Part shown: in pieces, positions 1 to 10,261 of the stretch
Position numbering within the stretch: the first letter of the stretch is position 1
Layout: each line of letters starts with the position of its first letter
Source of the DNA: Sinonovacula constricta
Lineage: Eukaryota; Mollusca; Bivalvia; Cardiida; Solecurtidae
Direction: 5' to 3'
DNA length: 64,000 nucleotides
NCBI GenBank assembly: GCA_007844125.1
Contig: CM017564.1
Coordinates: 15,549,430 to 15,613,429 of the forward strand
Made by a program: the position numbers and the translations under genes
The notes under the pieces: generated by a model
Told to the model about the DNA's origin: nothing
The model's input: only the letters and a program-made list of their open reading frames with translations
The model's database searches: none

Positions 1-269
1 TTTTTTCTTTTTGAGCTTTCGAATGAAGACGTTTTTATATGTAAATGATGTACTTATCGATGCTCTTTACACGTCTATTTTGTTTGTTCGAAAACCGTGT
101 ATTTTATCAGCGAAGCGTAAGAAACTTGAAAATCACGTGCAACGTAAGCACGGCAATTTCGGTAGCGTGTAGAGTCCGAGTAATGTACCTCATTGTTTTG
201 AGCTGTTACCACAAACAAAATAACCAGTTTAAAACTCGAAGAAATTCCCAATGGGGGCGTCGCCAAGGA

Positions 270-1272
270 ATGACGTTAGAAGAACGTCAAAGAGCTGTAG
301 GTATTCTCCACGCTGGTATGACGGCAAGAGCTGTCGCTCGGCATTTCAATCGCCATGAATCTACAATTAGTCGCCTTAGAAACCGTCTGAGGGAAACAGG
401 ACGAGTCAACGACAGACCCAGATCAGGCAGACCACGGAAAACAACGCCACGCGAAGACCCTCACATCACGACGCTTTCTCGACGTAATCGGTTTATGTCC
501 AGTGGGAAGATAGCCCGAGATCTCATGAATACTACTGGGACTAGGGTGTGCCTCAGAACTGTGAGGAATAGGCTTCGCGCGGCAAGGCTAAAGGCGTGTC
601 GGCCTTACGTCGGGATTTCGTTGACGCATAGGCATCGCCAGGAACGGCTCCAATGGGTTCGGGGCATCGTCCATGGACACGCAGACAATGGAACAATGTG
701 TTATTTACCGACGAATCGCGGTTTAATGTATCCTTCGCGGATGGCAGGATTCGAGTGTGGCGTAGACGAGGTGAGAGGCTCCACGCAGACAACGTTGTCC
801 AACGAGATAGATACGGAGGTGGCAGTGTAATGGTTTGGGCTGGGATTTACCATGATGGTAAGACTGAACTCGTTACTGTGCCTGGCAACCTTAATGCACA
901 AAGATACAGTGATGAAATCCTCAAACCTGTTGCATTGCCATTTATGCAGCAACATAACGTGGGGATTTTCCAGCAAGATAATGCCGCCCGCATACCGCGC
1001 GTCACACACAGGGTTTCGTACGTCGAAACAACGTGCAACTTCTCCCCTGGCCTGCAAGATCGCCTGATCTCTCACCGATTCAACACCTATGGGACCATTT
1101 AGGTCGTCGTGTAAGAGAGAATCATGACGTCGACGACGTGCTGGACCTTGAACGTGCTCTGCGAGTTGAGTGGGCCAGAATCCCTCTACGTGTTATCAGA
1201 AAGCTAATTTGTAGCATGAGACGTCAGTGTTTAGCAGTATTAGCTTGTAACGGGGGTCACACTAGATACTGA
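270..1272 (+). pseudogene. Tc1-type (DD34E) transposase, frameshifted
   Basis: This is a cut-and-paste transposase relic read in three frames: about 270-650, 653-1030 and 1033-1272. The first segment, starting at the ATG at 270, has two helix-turn-helix-like regions (ARAVARHFNRHESTISRLR, then KIARDLMNTTGTRV). The second carries the first catalytic Asp (LFTDESRF) and the second (FQQDN). The third has the SPDLSPI block, where the expected catalytic Glu of Tc1 enzymes is Gln (SPIQHLWD). Joined length is about 330 residues, normal for Tc1. Two frame changes plus the missing third acidic residue make it inactive. The reading frame open upstream of 270 does not look like transposase. I could not find matching terminal inverted repeats; the left one may lie outside the window. 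Family assignment is confident. Confidence 0.9.
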
Positions 1273-1661
1273 ACTCCTTGTGAGTTTTGACGCCTTACCC
1301 CAAACGTCTTTCAGGCTGTACAGTGAGCTAAGGCAACAGGGTTTTGACAATTTATTGTTACAAACTAATTGAAAACTAAATGCTTTATTCAATTATGTAC
1401 TTGGTTTAAGTCAAATTGGTATAGTTTCAATAAACCAGTGAAATATTTCCGAACTTGCTAAACTTTTTTCTCTCAGTATATTTTATATTTTATAGAGCAT
1501 ATAGTGTTCTATATTAAATACAAACTGATATAATAATAAGGCATGTTTCAATGGTATAATTAGTTTATGAATGTTATTATTAATTATTTGAAATGCGAGG
1601 TGTTTATTTAGTCAGTTGTTTGTTCATTTTGAAGCAATACTGTGCATCTACATTAAATACA
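1273..1661. other. 3' flank of the Tc1 relic, no gene seen
   Basis: AT-rich sequence. It presumably includes the 3' non-coding part of the Tc1 element; the run CTAAACTTTTTTCTCTCAG near 1458-1477 looks like a Tc1 terminus, but no partner was found at the left end. Confidence 0.4.
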
Positions 1662-2030
1662 TAAACAGCCTGCCGATCATCGTAGCACACCCACGTCCGA
1701 TCCATTCCGTTACACTTCATTCATCGCCTGTGGTATATTAAGTTCACTTTTCGGCGTTTCTGGTAATAATATTTAATTGGTCGCTTCATAATCCGATGAA
1801 GATTTAAGTCCAATGACATAGCTCGTTTCCTTCGATTGTGGCATTGGGCACAGCCATTGTTATACTTCTAGTCTCCACTCTGACGTGTATGGATTTTTAA
1901 GCTGTATTATGATTGGCCAATTCTTGTTCTATTCAGTTCGTTAAGGCGACAGAAAATTTACAAATAAACACACGGTAGTAAAACGGAATAGTCGAGCGTG
2001 GGTATGCGACGATCCTTGCGGACTGTTTTT
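1662..2030. mobile_element. Small non-autonomous DNA element with about 50-bp inverted ends
   Basis: The sequence at 1663-1715 (AAACAGCCTGC, CGATCATCGTAGCACACCCACG, ATTCCGTTACAC) matches the reverse complement of 1977-2029 (AAACAGTCCGC, GGATCGTCGCATACCCACGC, ATTCCGTTTTAC) with scattered mismatches and small gaps. The roughly 370-bp length and lack of coding sequence fit a MITE. The target-site duplication is not clear and the superfamily is unknown. Confidence 0.6.
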
Positions 2031-2852
2031 CATTATATTCAAATCACTTTCAATTATTTTATAAACTCAATTTTGCATATTATATGAAAGATATAAAATT
2101 AATTTAAACACGATGACCATACTACTTGGGTGTCTATGATAAACTTGATGACCGTATATTTTATCTACAGGATTATTTTGAAACAAAACAATTAATGACC
2201 AGTCATAGTGAATTCATCTAACACGTATCGATTTCTCATAAATCGAATTTTTAATCCGACCGTGATTTACCTGATGATATCGCGATTTTGTTTCTTGCCG
2301 TCGCCTTTTTACTTAACAGAAAATCAAAACAAGCATTGCCATGCCTCTGCATTTTTTGCGGATATACATGTAAACTGATAATTCTCTATAAGTAATTAAT
2401 TGCTTTACCCATGTTAGATTATTACCGAAAAATAAAGGTAAGATGTTCTACCACGCCTGTTTCTGTAACATGTTGAGATCGCTTTATGTAGTAAGTGAGA
2501 AACTTCAATCTTTGTTTGTGATTGAGTTCACCAATATTCCGGCACACCGTTCCACTGAAGATCGAGCAAAATCTAAGCAACTTTGTCATAACATTGAATT
2601 AACGCTCAACAGTAGGTATAATTATCACAGTTGGCACAACGAAATTGAATCAGCAGTTGAACAAAATTAAACTTTAACGTAAAACTAATTTTATTTGATA
2701 TCGGTCTGAGGATGTAACATTTAGTCTACTTTACTTCTCATGAAGGTCTATATTTTAATGTTAACACAACATTGTTACAATTTGTATAGAATAATTCGAC
2801 AAATGGCAGTTTATTGCTTACAAATCAAAGAAAATGGTACTTGCCAAGTTAC
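2031..2852. other. Intergenic, nothing recognised
   Basis: AT-rich. A 75-codon open frame at 2443-2670 has no recognisable motif and no splice or promoter context, so I do not call it. Confidence 0.4.
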
Positions 2853-3165
2853 AGCTGGTATCCGACATTTCGGATCAATTTGAATTTCTACTTCAACCAG
2901 TTAAAATACTGGTACCGGAAATGATCAAGCAACATCCGTTGTATTGATGTCAAATGTAAAAAGTGACACAACACCCAACTTGTCATTACAATCAGAAATG
3001 TTCTACCATAATAATTAATATATATAATAGTAATGATATTAATCCGCCCTACAGTCGATAACTTTTTCAGCAGCAATCAACATCGTGCTTATATTTAAAA
3101 AATAGTGGATATGCAACGTTAGCTATTTTTAAACTAAGAAAACCAAGTGAACACTTACGTATTGT
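2853..3165. mobile_element. Degenerate copy of the TTAAAGGTGG MITE family
   Basis: The text GCTGGTATCCGACATTTCGG near 2854 resembles the MITE terminus AGGTGGTATCCGACAGTTTGG. GTTAGCTATTTTTAAACTAA followed by GAAAACCAAGTG near 3118-3150 resembles the interior of the copies at 12.3, 23.1 and 55.9 kb. No right terminus is recognisable. Confidence 0.35.
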
Positions 3166-3252
3166 TATTTGGAACCCTATCTTACGACGATTTCTACAGT
3201 CAAAAAAGCTCGAGTTGATGCTTAATACTAAGGAAACTGCTATAATAATAAT

Positions 3253-3294
<42 letters not shown>
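3253..3294. repeat. (CAA)n microsatellite
   Basis: About 14 uninterrupted ACA/CAA triplets, flanked by short ATA/ATT triplet runs. Confidence 0.95.
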
Positions 3295-3295
<1 letters not shown>

Positions 3296-3439
3296 TTATT
3301 ATTATCAAAATAATAAAAAATGACTTTCTTTGAAATAAAGTAAAGTAAATGTTATACTATTTATTTGTCATAAACTCGGGAGAAAATGCTCATGGACATA
3401 CATCCTGGGCAACAAAGCAATACAAACTCGTTGGACTCA

Positions 3440-3592
3440 TCCAACCACACACATATCACCACCCCTACCCCCATACCACCACCCCTAGCTGCCCACCCCA
3501 TACCACCACCACCCCTACCTGCACATACCACGCACCTACTCCCCCACAACACCACTACCCATACCCGCCACACACACACCACTCCATCCCAT
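3440..3592. repeat. C-rich CCACC/CCTACC low-complexity tract
   Basis: Irregular repetition of ACCACCACCCCTACC-like text. Open frames across it on both strands are products of composition, not genes. Confidence 0.8.
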
Positions 3593-3595
3593 GAG

Positions 3596-4673
3596 GACAA
3601 CGGTTTTAGAGATGTCGTTTTAAAACTTTAAAGAAGGACGCATGTTGTCAGATGGTAGGTTATCTAATAGCTCGCATTGCGCATTGGTCTAGGTAAGCTA
3701 AAATTAGACTGCCTACAGAACAATGACCTCAGAATAACCTAGGGTACACCTAGCAATGTCCCAGTCAGCATTTTGGAACAACCGACCAGAATGTCACATG
3801 CCACTAAGGACGGAAGGGCATATAGTTATATTTTGGGCCAGATTCCGAAGGAAATCATCAAACCCAGTTCCTCGGAATTGGATACTTTTATGCAATAAAA
3901 AGCTAAATCAGTTGAACAAACTTTACCTGTTGAGCAACTGTTTCAGAAAAGCACAAATACATATGTGTCCCTCTGAGGTTGAGCCGTAGGTGCTCGTTGT
4001 TCAAGGTTACACATATCTACATCAATTAACAAAACAGATTGCCGCATTCAAATCAGAGCATTTACATAATAGCAATGTAGCAATGGCACAATTAGACAAC
4101 ATCCAATCAATTTGGTTTTTAATATTGATAGATGGAAGCAAATATCAAAATACAGGCAGTGTTGTTTCTGCCTTGTTATACCTAGCCAAAATTAAACATG
4201 CACATTTAAAATCATAGATAAAACTTATATACACAGCAAAATCAAATTGCCATATTGCAGGCATTTAAATAGATATTAAGAAGGAAAAAATACATGTTAT
4301 GCATTTAGTTTTTTTGGCATCACTCACGTCAATTAAATTGCAAATCTACACCCGTCTTCTAAAACATATTAAAATACTAATTCAAGACATTCAAAGAAGG
4401 GTCACACATTAAAACTATAAGTGTGACCAGCTCATGTAGAAACATAATAGAAATGCCTTCTATTTGTATTTCCACCTAAATACTAGAAAATTCAATATTT
4501 CGAGCTATATGTGTCTTTATCAGGGACAGGGTCAGATTAGATAAAAATAAAATACAATGATCCATATGAAGCTAAAGTAAGAAAAACATTGACTGGATGG
4601 ACGCCCTGTTAAGTAGTATTAAATCTACTTATATATTACTAAAGTCAAAATGTTGAATGGTGGTGTAATCAGA
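3596..4673. other. Intergenic, nothing recognised
   Basis: Short open frames at 3756-3989 and 3990-4217 lack recognisable domains. No RNA gene or repeat could be supported. Confidence 0.4.
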
Positions 4674-4760
4674 CAGGTCCATACCAGAATCGAACTGGTG
4701 ATTCAACACAGAATCGCACCTGCACAGACCAAATGTCTCCAACACCTCAGTCCGACCACT
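4674..4760 (-). mobile_element. tRNA-like SINE head (copy 1)
   Basis: On the minus strand there is a B-box-like AGTTCGATTCTGG (4684-4696) inside a perfect T-arm: stem ACCAG/CTGGT, loop TTCGATT. An A-box-like TGGTCGGACTGAGG lies upstream (4745-4758), at a spacing typical of class II (Ser/Leu) tRNAs. A canonical cloverleaf acceptor does not form from the expected 5' end. Instead GGTCTGT pairs with ATGGACC to enclose a 5-bp hairpin (GATTC/GAATC) and the T-arm. Related copies lie at 44.1 and 61.9 kb. This is best read as a tRNA-derived retroposon head; a functional tRNA is unlikely. Confidence 0.6.
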
Positions 4761-5649
4761 ATATGGTTGCAACTTAAAGGTATACACAAATTAGTTGTGT
4801 TATAAGTATTCCTATTGCCACTATATAGTCTTAAAATGTCTCTATAACAATAACAAGTAAGGCTGAGTACCGGTTCTTGTTAGGATACAAATACTGGTAT
4901 GCAGTGTTTCGTTGAAACACTGTTGTGGTCCTTTCACTATCGAACAAGTATCTAAAAATGCATTCTAACAAGTTGCTCGTTTATATTTTAATAAAATTCC
5001 CTGACTAATTATGCATGTATGATCACTAACATCTAGATATTTATCTAACTACTGTCCTGAAAATGTTCATCCCCTCCCCCCTCTCTCCCATTTTCACCCT
5101 TACTGCCCTTCTCCCTCTTTGTCATACATACATTCTCAACTTTGTTCATATTATCACATTTAAATATCTTTTTTATTCAATACAGAATACAGTTCTATCG
5201 GTTTATCAGGAGCTTTGTACTATTTCTGCCAACAATAACAAACTATTTTACTAGTGATCAAGTGTTTGACTAAACAATGTTAGTCTTTATATAATTTGGT
5301 AGCTGTAAGTTAAAGACAAGCCCTCTTCACATTCAATAAATTTAACTGATTCCACAATACCACATATGGTGACAGAAACGTGAAAAAAGATACATCATAG
5401 TAATTTATATTACGATAAAATATACACAAGATTGCGGCTAGTAGCTTGTTATTTATAGGCGGAGCATAGAATTAGACCAAGACACCGCCCGCATTGCATG
5501 GGAATTAAATCCGTTCATCACGTGATATTTACACTTGGGCAGCAAGCAAATGAAGGAACAAAACTATAAAGAACTTTACAAATGAATTTAGGGCTAACAT
5601 ATATCAACAGGTCCGCTCTGCCCTTTCTGCCTGCAGATCAAGCTGAGTC
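4761..5649. other. Intergenic with one short perfect hairpin
   Basis: The only local structure seen is CAGTGTTTC-GTT-GAAACACTG at 4902-4922, a 9-bp stem with a 3-nt loop. The 63-codon frame at 5063-5254 is not convincing. Confidence 0.4.
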
Positions 5650-6063
5650 AGACAAGAGGTCCATGAAGGTCCTATATCGCTCACCTCACCCTTATGGCTA
5701 TTCTTTTGACTGATCAAACTTCTTTGAACAATCTTTTTGACTCATCAAACTTCTTTGAACAATCTTGATACAAAGCCACCAAAGGAATACATCAACCAAA
5801 TGTCAAAGCTCTAGCTCTTGTGGTTTCTGACATGAACATTTTCCTATCCTATATCTTAATTATTGGAACATGGCTACGCCCCTGGAGGCCATGTTTTGTG
5901 TAGAATCAAAATTACTGAATACTCGAACAGCTTTTCGTTTCCCCTTCCGAGAAAGTTTGGCTGAATTTACCAAGCGTTTTCTAAGGAGATGTCATTTAAA
6001 AATGTTGAGTGACACTAGATGGGGCGATCACAACATTTGAGAGCATAAACTCAGGTGAGCTAG
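5650..6063. repeat. Bivalve-type dispersed repeat (GACAAGAGG...CAGGTGAGC)
   Basis: It begins with GACAAGAGGTCCATGAAGG and TATATCGCTCACC, and ends with ACTCAGGTGAGC. The same opening and closing text bounds the repeat at 18.0-18.25 kb (AACAAGAGG, ATCGCTCA; end GCTCAGGTGAGC). A 32-bp internal tandem duplication (TCAAACTTCTTTGAACAATC twice) lies at about 5707-5770. I recall this family as abundant in bivalves; class unknown. Confidence 0.55.
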
Positions 6064-6731
6064 AAAAAAGCCCTATTTATGTACCTAGAAGAAACAGATT
6101 GTACCAAAAACATTGAAATATAATTATATAGCATTGGATTTACAAACTACAATTTAACACTTTACACACTTTTCCCATGTTCATGTATCAAACATGTTCC
6201 ACTAAATAAATCCACAATGCTAGTATGGCTTTAAAACAATTCCATAACGCGACGCATTGGACGATTTTAAATTTGGCGGTTAATAAAATTAAAATCTACT
6301 TTAAAGCAATACTACTGCTGTACTGTTGGAACCTGATTTTTATATAATTAAATGTATAATAAAGAGGAAAATTACATATTCTGAATCAATGGCACCTATT
6401 GGTAAAATAAGCAAATAAAACACACAAAACACATGCACCTATTGACGCCAAGCAAATTTAATATAATCACCACAACACAATACAATATTCCCGATATTAA
6501 AACATGGCATGTAGGATGTGGCATAATTTTATAACAGTACAGATTAGGATATGGCTGATGACCAGATTCCCCTTGAGGAGCCATATAACAGCAGCAACCC
6601 CAAGTCTGTCACCATTTAACATTATCTATAATTAACAGAACTAAGACCATGATACAACAATAATATATTTCTTAGATGAAATATAACAGTTATATTAAAC
6701 AATTGGCTATAACCAAAGGCACTGACTGATT
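6064..6731. other. Intergenic, nothing recognised
   Basis: AT-rich flank on the 3' side of the minus-strand LINE. No gene or repeat supported. Confidence 0.4.
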
Positions 6732-6841
6732 CCTTCAACTTCAACTTCAACTTTATACTGCCAAAAGTCAATACTGACTACATAAGGCAGGCGCAAGTCC
6801 TGAACATTGACAATTTAAGACTAATAATTTAAAATATCAAT

Positions 6842-9007
6842 TTAAAAAGCATAAACATTATTTAGGCCACTTGCAAATGCGGGTACAGTTGGGGCATCCT
6901 TAATCTCAGTCGGTAGTCCGTTCCAAAGTCGTATAGCCCGCGGAAAGAATGAGTTCATGTGGTGTTTTGTTTTTGAGTGGGGAATAAGGAATTTGTTGTT
7001 TCGTGTAGTTGTGAGATAACATTGATCGACATTGACCTGTTTGTTATGTATTTTGTGTAGCATTTTGAGACTGTCTTGAATTCTGCGTTGCTCGAGAGTA
7101 GACCACGTTAACTCTCTGAGCATGTTAGTGACACTGCTTGTGTAGTGGTAGTCATTTTGAACATACCTTGCGGCTGACCTTTGAACCATTTCTATTCTGT
7201 GTGTGAGGTGTTTCTGCCATGGGTGCCATATAGTTGAACAATATTCGACCTGGGGGCGTACATATGTTCTGTATGCAGCCTCTTTTAGTTGTTTGTTCTG
7301 TGTTTTGACATTTCGTCTGATAAATCTCAGACTGTTTTTGGCCTTGTTTGTGATGGTGTTTATGTGAGATGACCAATCGAGGTTACTACTGATAGTGACC
7401 CCGAGATATTTTGCGTGTTCTGTTGTTCTGAGGGTGGTGTCATGAAGTGTGTATGGGAAGATAACCGGTTTCTTTTTCCTGTGTATTCTGAGAACTTCAC
7501 ACTTGTCAGAGTTAAATTCCATTGACCATTCTTTTTCCCAAAGTTCTAGGTTGTGTAAGTCTTCCTGAAGACTTTGTGCAGATGCGTGTGATTTTATTGT
7601 GAGGTAAACTATTGTGTCGTCTGCAAACAGACGGACACGACTCCTGACACTTCCTGGTAGGTCGTTAATGTAGGCTAAAAGTAGACTTGGGCCCACGACC
7701 GAGCCCTGTGGGATACCAGAATGTACAGGGAGACTGTGAGAGACCTTGTTTTCGACTAAGACCTGTTGTGACCTGTTATGTAGGAAGTCTTTAATCCATG
7801 TGGTGATGTATGAGTTTACCCCCATGTGTTTCAGTTTGTGAACGAGTTTGTGGTGATCAACTTTATCAAACGCTTTACTGAAGTCCATGACAATGACATC
7901 AGTTTGCTGACCTTGATCTAAGTTGTCTGCTATTTCCTGTGTGAAGCCAATGAGTTGAGTCTCACAGCTGTGTTTTGACCTAGATCCGTGTTGCTGAGGG
8001 CAAAGTATGTTGTGAGTGTCAAAGTAATCCATCATGTTTGACACAATGATGTGTTCCATTAGTTTTGATGCTATGCATGTGAGTGATATTGGTCTGCAGT
8101 TACTTGGTTTTGACTTTGACCCTTTTTTGAATGCTGGTGTGATTATGGCATGTTTCCAGTCCTTAGGAACAATACCGGTGTCCAGTGACCTCTGAAATAT
8201 GATTGTAAGAATTGGTGCTATCTCTGTGTGTAATTCTTTAAGCAGTCGAGGTGAGATCTCATCCGGACCTTGGGCTTTATTGGGGTTGAGTCCTGTCAAT
8301 AGTTTGTCAACTCCTTGAACTGTGATGGTGATTGGTGGCATGGGTGGATGACCTAATTTAGACATTGAACTTTTTGCTATTTGTTTGAGGCTGAGTGGCG
8401 AAGGCTTTGAAAAGACTGATTCAAATTGCTTGTTGAGTATGTTGGCCTTCAACACTGGATCTGAGTGAGTTTGACCTTCAGAGTTTAGTGGTGCAATTCC
8501 TATGTTTTCTGTCTTTTTGTGTTTTACAAAGTTGTAAAACTTTTTCTTGTGACCAGGATCTTGAGTGTCAGAAAAGATAACTGATTCTAGGTATGACCAG
8601 TATGCGTTTCTAATCTGTTTTTGTATGGTTGACTTGAGATGTTTGAACTTTTCAATGTAGTGACTTTTGTGTGAGCATGACCTTTTCAGTTTTGTGTAGA
8701 GTTTGTCTCTTTTTCTTATGAGTTTGACTATTTCGTGTGTGACCCATGGTAGATCAGCTCTACCTTTGATTTGTCTTGATGGTATGTGTAGGGTGGATAA
8801 CCGGTTGACTTCAGCTTTAAACATGTCCCAAAGGTGGTTTGGGTCTTTGTGTTTGTGAGTCGTGAATGTGTTTGTGAAGATGGCCAAATCTGTCTTAAAG
8901 TCAGACCAGTTAGCCTTCTTGTATGATTTGACCTGTCTTGGGTTTTGCTTGATGCGACCCCGTTTGACCTTGATTTCATGAAATACTATATCGTGATCTG
9001 ATGTGCC
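6842..9007 (-). CDS. LINE polyprotein, C-terminal part: end of endonuclease plus reverse transcriptase
   Basis: It is in the same frame as the upstream part, beginning right after the TAA with GTSDHDIVFHEI, the last endonuclease motif. The first Met downstream is at 8887, leaving 681 codons. RT blocks counted from that Met: NPNKAQGPDEISPRLL near 204, NCRPISLTCIASKLME near 262, QQHGSRSKHSCETQL near 298, the catalytic Asp in VMDFSKAFDKVDHHKL near 332, GIPQGSVVGPSLLLAYIND near 391, and the FADDT catalytic pair near 421. The C-terminal region (YLGVTISSNLDWSSHI, YRTYVRPQVEYCSTIW) is typical of CR1-group RTs. No further frame breaks are seen. If the stop is not read through, this half would need its own initiation. 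Confidence 0.88.
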   Translation of the reverse strand, partial: GTSDHDIVFHEIKVKRGRIKQNPRQVKSYKKANWSDFKTDLAIFTNTFTTHKHKDPNHLWDMFKAEVNRLSTLHIPSRQIKGRADLPWVTHEIVKLIRKRDKLYTKLKRSCSHKSHYIEKFKHLKSTIQKQIRNAYWSYLESVIFSDTQDPGHKKKFYNFVKHKKTENIGIAPLNSEGQTHSDPVLKANILNKQFESVFSKPSPLSLKQIAKSSMSKLGHPPMPPITITVQGVDKLLTGLNPNKAQGPDEISPRLLKELHTEIAPILTIIFQRSLDTGIVPKDWKHAIITPAFKKGSKSKPSNCRPISLTCIASKLMEHIIVSNMMDYFDTHNILCPQQHGSRSKHSCETQLIGFTQEIADNLDQGQQTDVIVMDFSKAFDKVDHHKLVHKLKHMGVNSYITTWIKDFLHNRSQQVLVENKVSHSLPVHSGIPQGSVVGPSLLLAYINDLPGSVRSRVRLFADDTIVYLTIKSHASAQSLQEDLHNLELWEKEWSMEFNSDKCEVLRIHRKKKPVIFPYTLHDTTLRTTEHAKYLGVTISSNLDWSSHINTITNKAKNSLRFIRRNVKTQNKQLKEAAYRTYVRPQVEYCSTIWHPWQKHLTHRIEMVQRSAARYVQNDYHYTSSVTNMLRELTWSTLEQRRIQDSLKMLHKIHNKQVNVDQCYLTTTRNNKFLIPHSKTKHHMNSFFPRAIRLWNGLPTEIKDAPTVPAFASGLNNVYAF

Positions 9008-10261
9008 TTATCCTGGTAACGTTTTAGTTTCATGAACTTGACTTGGTATGTTGGTGAGAAATAAATCAAGTATGTTGTTGTTTCGGGTGGGGATTTTGAC
9101 CATTTGTTCGAGATTGTGATTTATCATGTTTTCAGTGAAAGTGTCATACAGTTCTTTGAATCTGCATGTGTCTGATGGTGACTCATTTGACCAGTTCATG
9201 TCTGGGAGATTAAAATCTCCAAGGATCCATATGTGGCTGTTTTGTGGAACTTTCACTACTGATGACCATAATTCTTTAAGTGACTGTTCGTCGTGTTCAT
9301 GTGGTTTGTAGAATGAGGAGACATAAATGTCTTTTATGCCTGTGATTGAAATTTTTGACCATATTATGTTGCAGTCAGTCTTAAGTTCTGGTTGTTCATC
9401 ACTTAAGAACTTGTTTGTTACCGCAAGGAGGACACCTCCGCCCTTGCCTGATGTTCTGTCGTCTCTGTATATTTGGTAACCAAGGTGACATGGGAATATT
9501 TCCGCTGTGTGAATATCAGGTTTTAACCATGTTTCTGTGAGGCATATAATATCAGGTTGAACTTGATCTATAACTTGGTGGAGTTCAGGAATCTTATTAT
9601 TGACAGAACGACAGTTAATATTAAGGATTGTTAGTCTTTCTTCCGGGTTCAGTTTAGTAGGTTTAGTCCTTTTAGCTTTATTTATTTTAAGAGTAGAGCT
9701 CGCTTTTGGTTGAACATGATGCCTATCATTCCTCACTGGACTGCTTTGAGGATTAAAGTATTCAGGGGCGGTTTCTAAAGGAGTGAAGAAAGATTTAGAG
9801 CTTAATGTGTCCAGTGATTCTGCTAATGATGTAGAGTGGTTATGACTTCCACTAATACAAAACCAAGAGAAACTAGAATTTGATAGGAAGTCATAGGTTG
9901 TGTCCCCTAGTCCTTGGCAATCACAGTGATACCAAGTACTGCATGCGTCACACAAGATGCCCTTATCATTCCAGGTAACCTCCTTCTGACAAGTTCCACA
10001 GGGATATTTTGGGTTAGGTCCCGGGTTGGTCTCTATGTCGGACGTTTGGGTTGCTAGGAGACAGTGGAGAAATATTAGCGAGCATTTACTGTCAACGTTA
10101 GCTTGGTTTCGGGAAATTACCCTAATGGACCTTTTAATTGAAACCAAGGTGGATCCTAGTTGGGGTGATGAACAGTTTTGATCAGTATTTGTAACTTTAT
10201 GTGCATATATCAATAAGAGAAGGGTGAGACAAGTAAATTCTAACTTCATTATTGTAAACAA
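9008..10261 (-). CDS. LINE polyprotein, N-terminal part: leader, 2A-like motif, PHD-like finger, endonuclease
   Basis: 417 codons from the ATG at 10261. Residues 5-21 (MKLEF, then a Leu-rich run ending LIYA) resemble a signal peptide. SDIETNPGP at 74-82 matches the D-V/I-E-x-N-P-G-P 2A consensus, at which ribosomes skip the Gly-Pro bond. A Cys4-His-Cys2 array at C88, C91, C104, C107, H112, C115 and C135 resembles a PHD finger, but the last ligand is Gly138. The endonuclease follows from about residue 212: LNINCRS, the catalytic Glu in CLTETWLK, GKGGGV and GDFNLPDMNW. The frame stops just before the final SDH motif, which lies in the same frame beyond the TAA. Truncation here removes the catalytic His of the endonuclease and separates it from the RT. 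Domain calls are secure; signal peptide function is inferred. Confidence 0.85.
   Translation of the reverse strand: MFTIMKLEFTCLTLLLLIYAHKVTNTDQNCSSPQLGSTLVSIKRSIRVISRNQANVDSKCSLIFLHCLLATQTSDIETNPGPNPKYPCGTCQKEVTWNDKGILCDACSTWYHCDCQGLGDTTYDFLSNSSFSWFCISGSHNHSTSLAESLDTLSSKSFFTPLETAPEYFNPQSSPVRNDRHHVQPKASSTLKINKAKRTKPTKLNPEERLTILNINCRSVNNKIPELHQVIDQVQPDIICLTETWLKPDIHTAEIFPCHLGYQIYRDDRTSGKGGGVLLAVTNKFLSDEQPELKTDCNIIWSKISITGIKDIYVSSFYKPHEHDEQSLKELWSSVVKVPQNSHIWILGDFNLPDMNWSNESPSDTCRFKELYDTFTENMINHNLEQMVKIPTRNNNILDLFLTNIPSQVHETKTLPG
10016..10042 (-). other. 2A-like ribosome-skipping motif
   Basis: Codons for SDIETNPGP. All conserved positions of the 2A consensus (D, E, N, P, G, P) are present, preceded by the Leu-containing stretch LIFLHCLLATQT. 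Predicted separation is between Gly81 and Pro82, freeing the leader from the PHD-endonuclease-RT part. 2A-like motifs are known from APE-type LINEs of several invertebrates. Confidence 0.8.

Noticed and set aside
2443..2670. 75-codon plus-strand frame
   Set aside because: Short, no motif, and no neighbouring exon.
4674..4760. A functional tRNA gene
   Set aside because: The T-arm is perfect, but the expected 5' acceptor and anticodon arm do not fold as a cloverleaf, and related copies are dispersed like a SINE.
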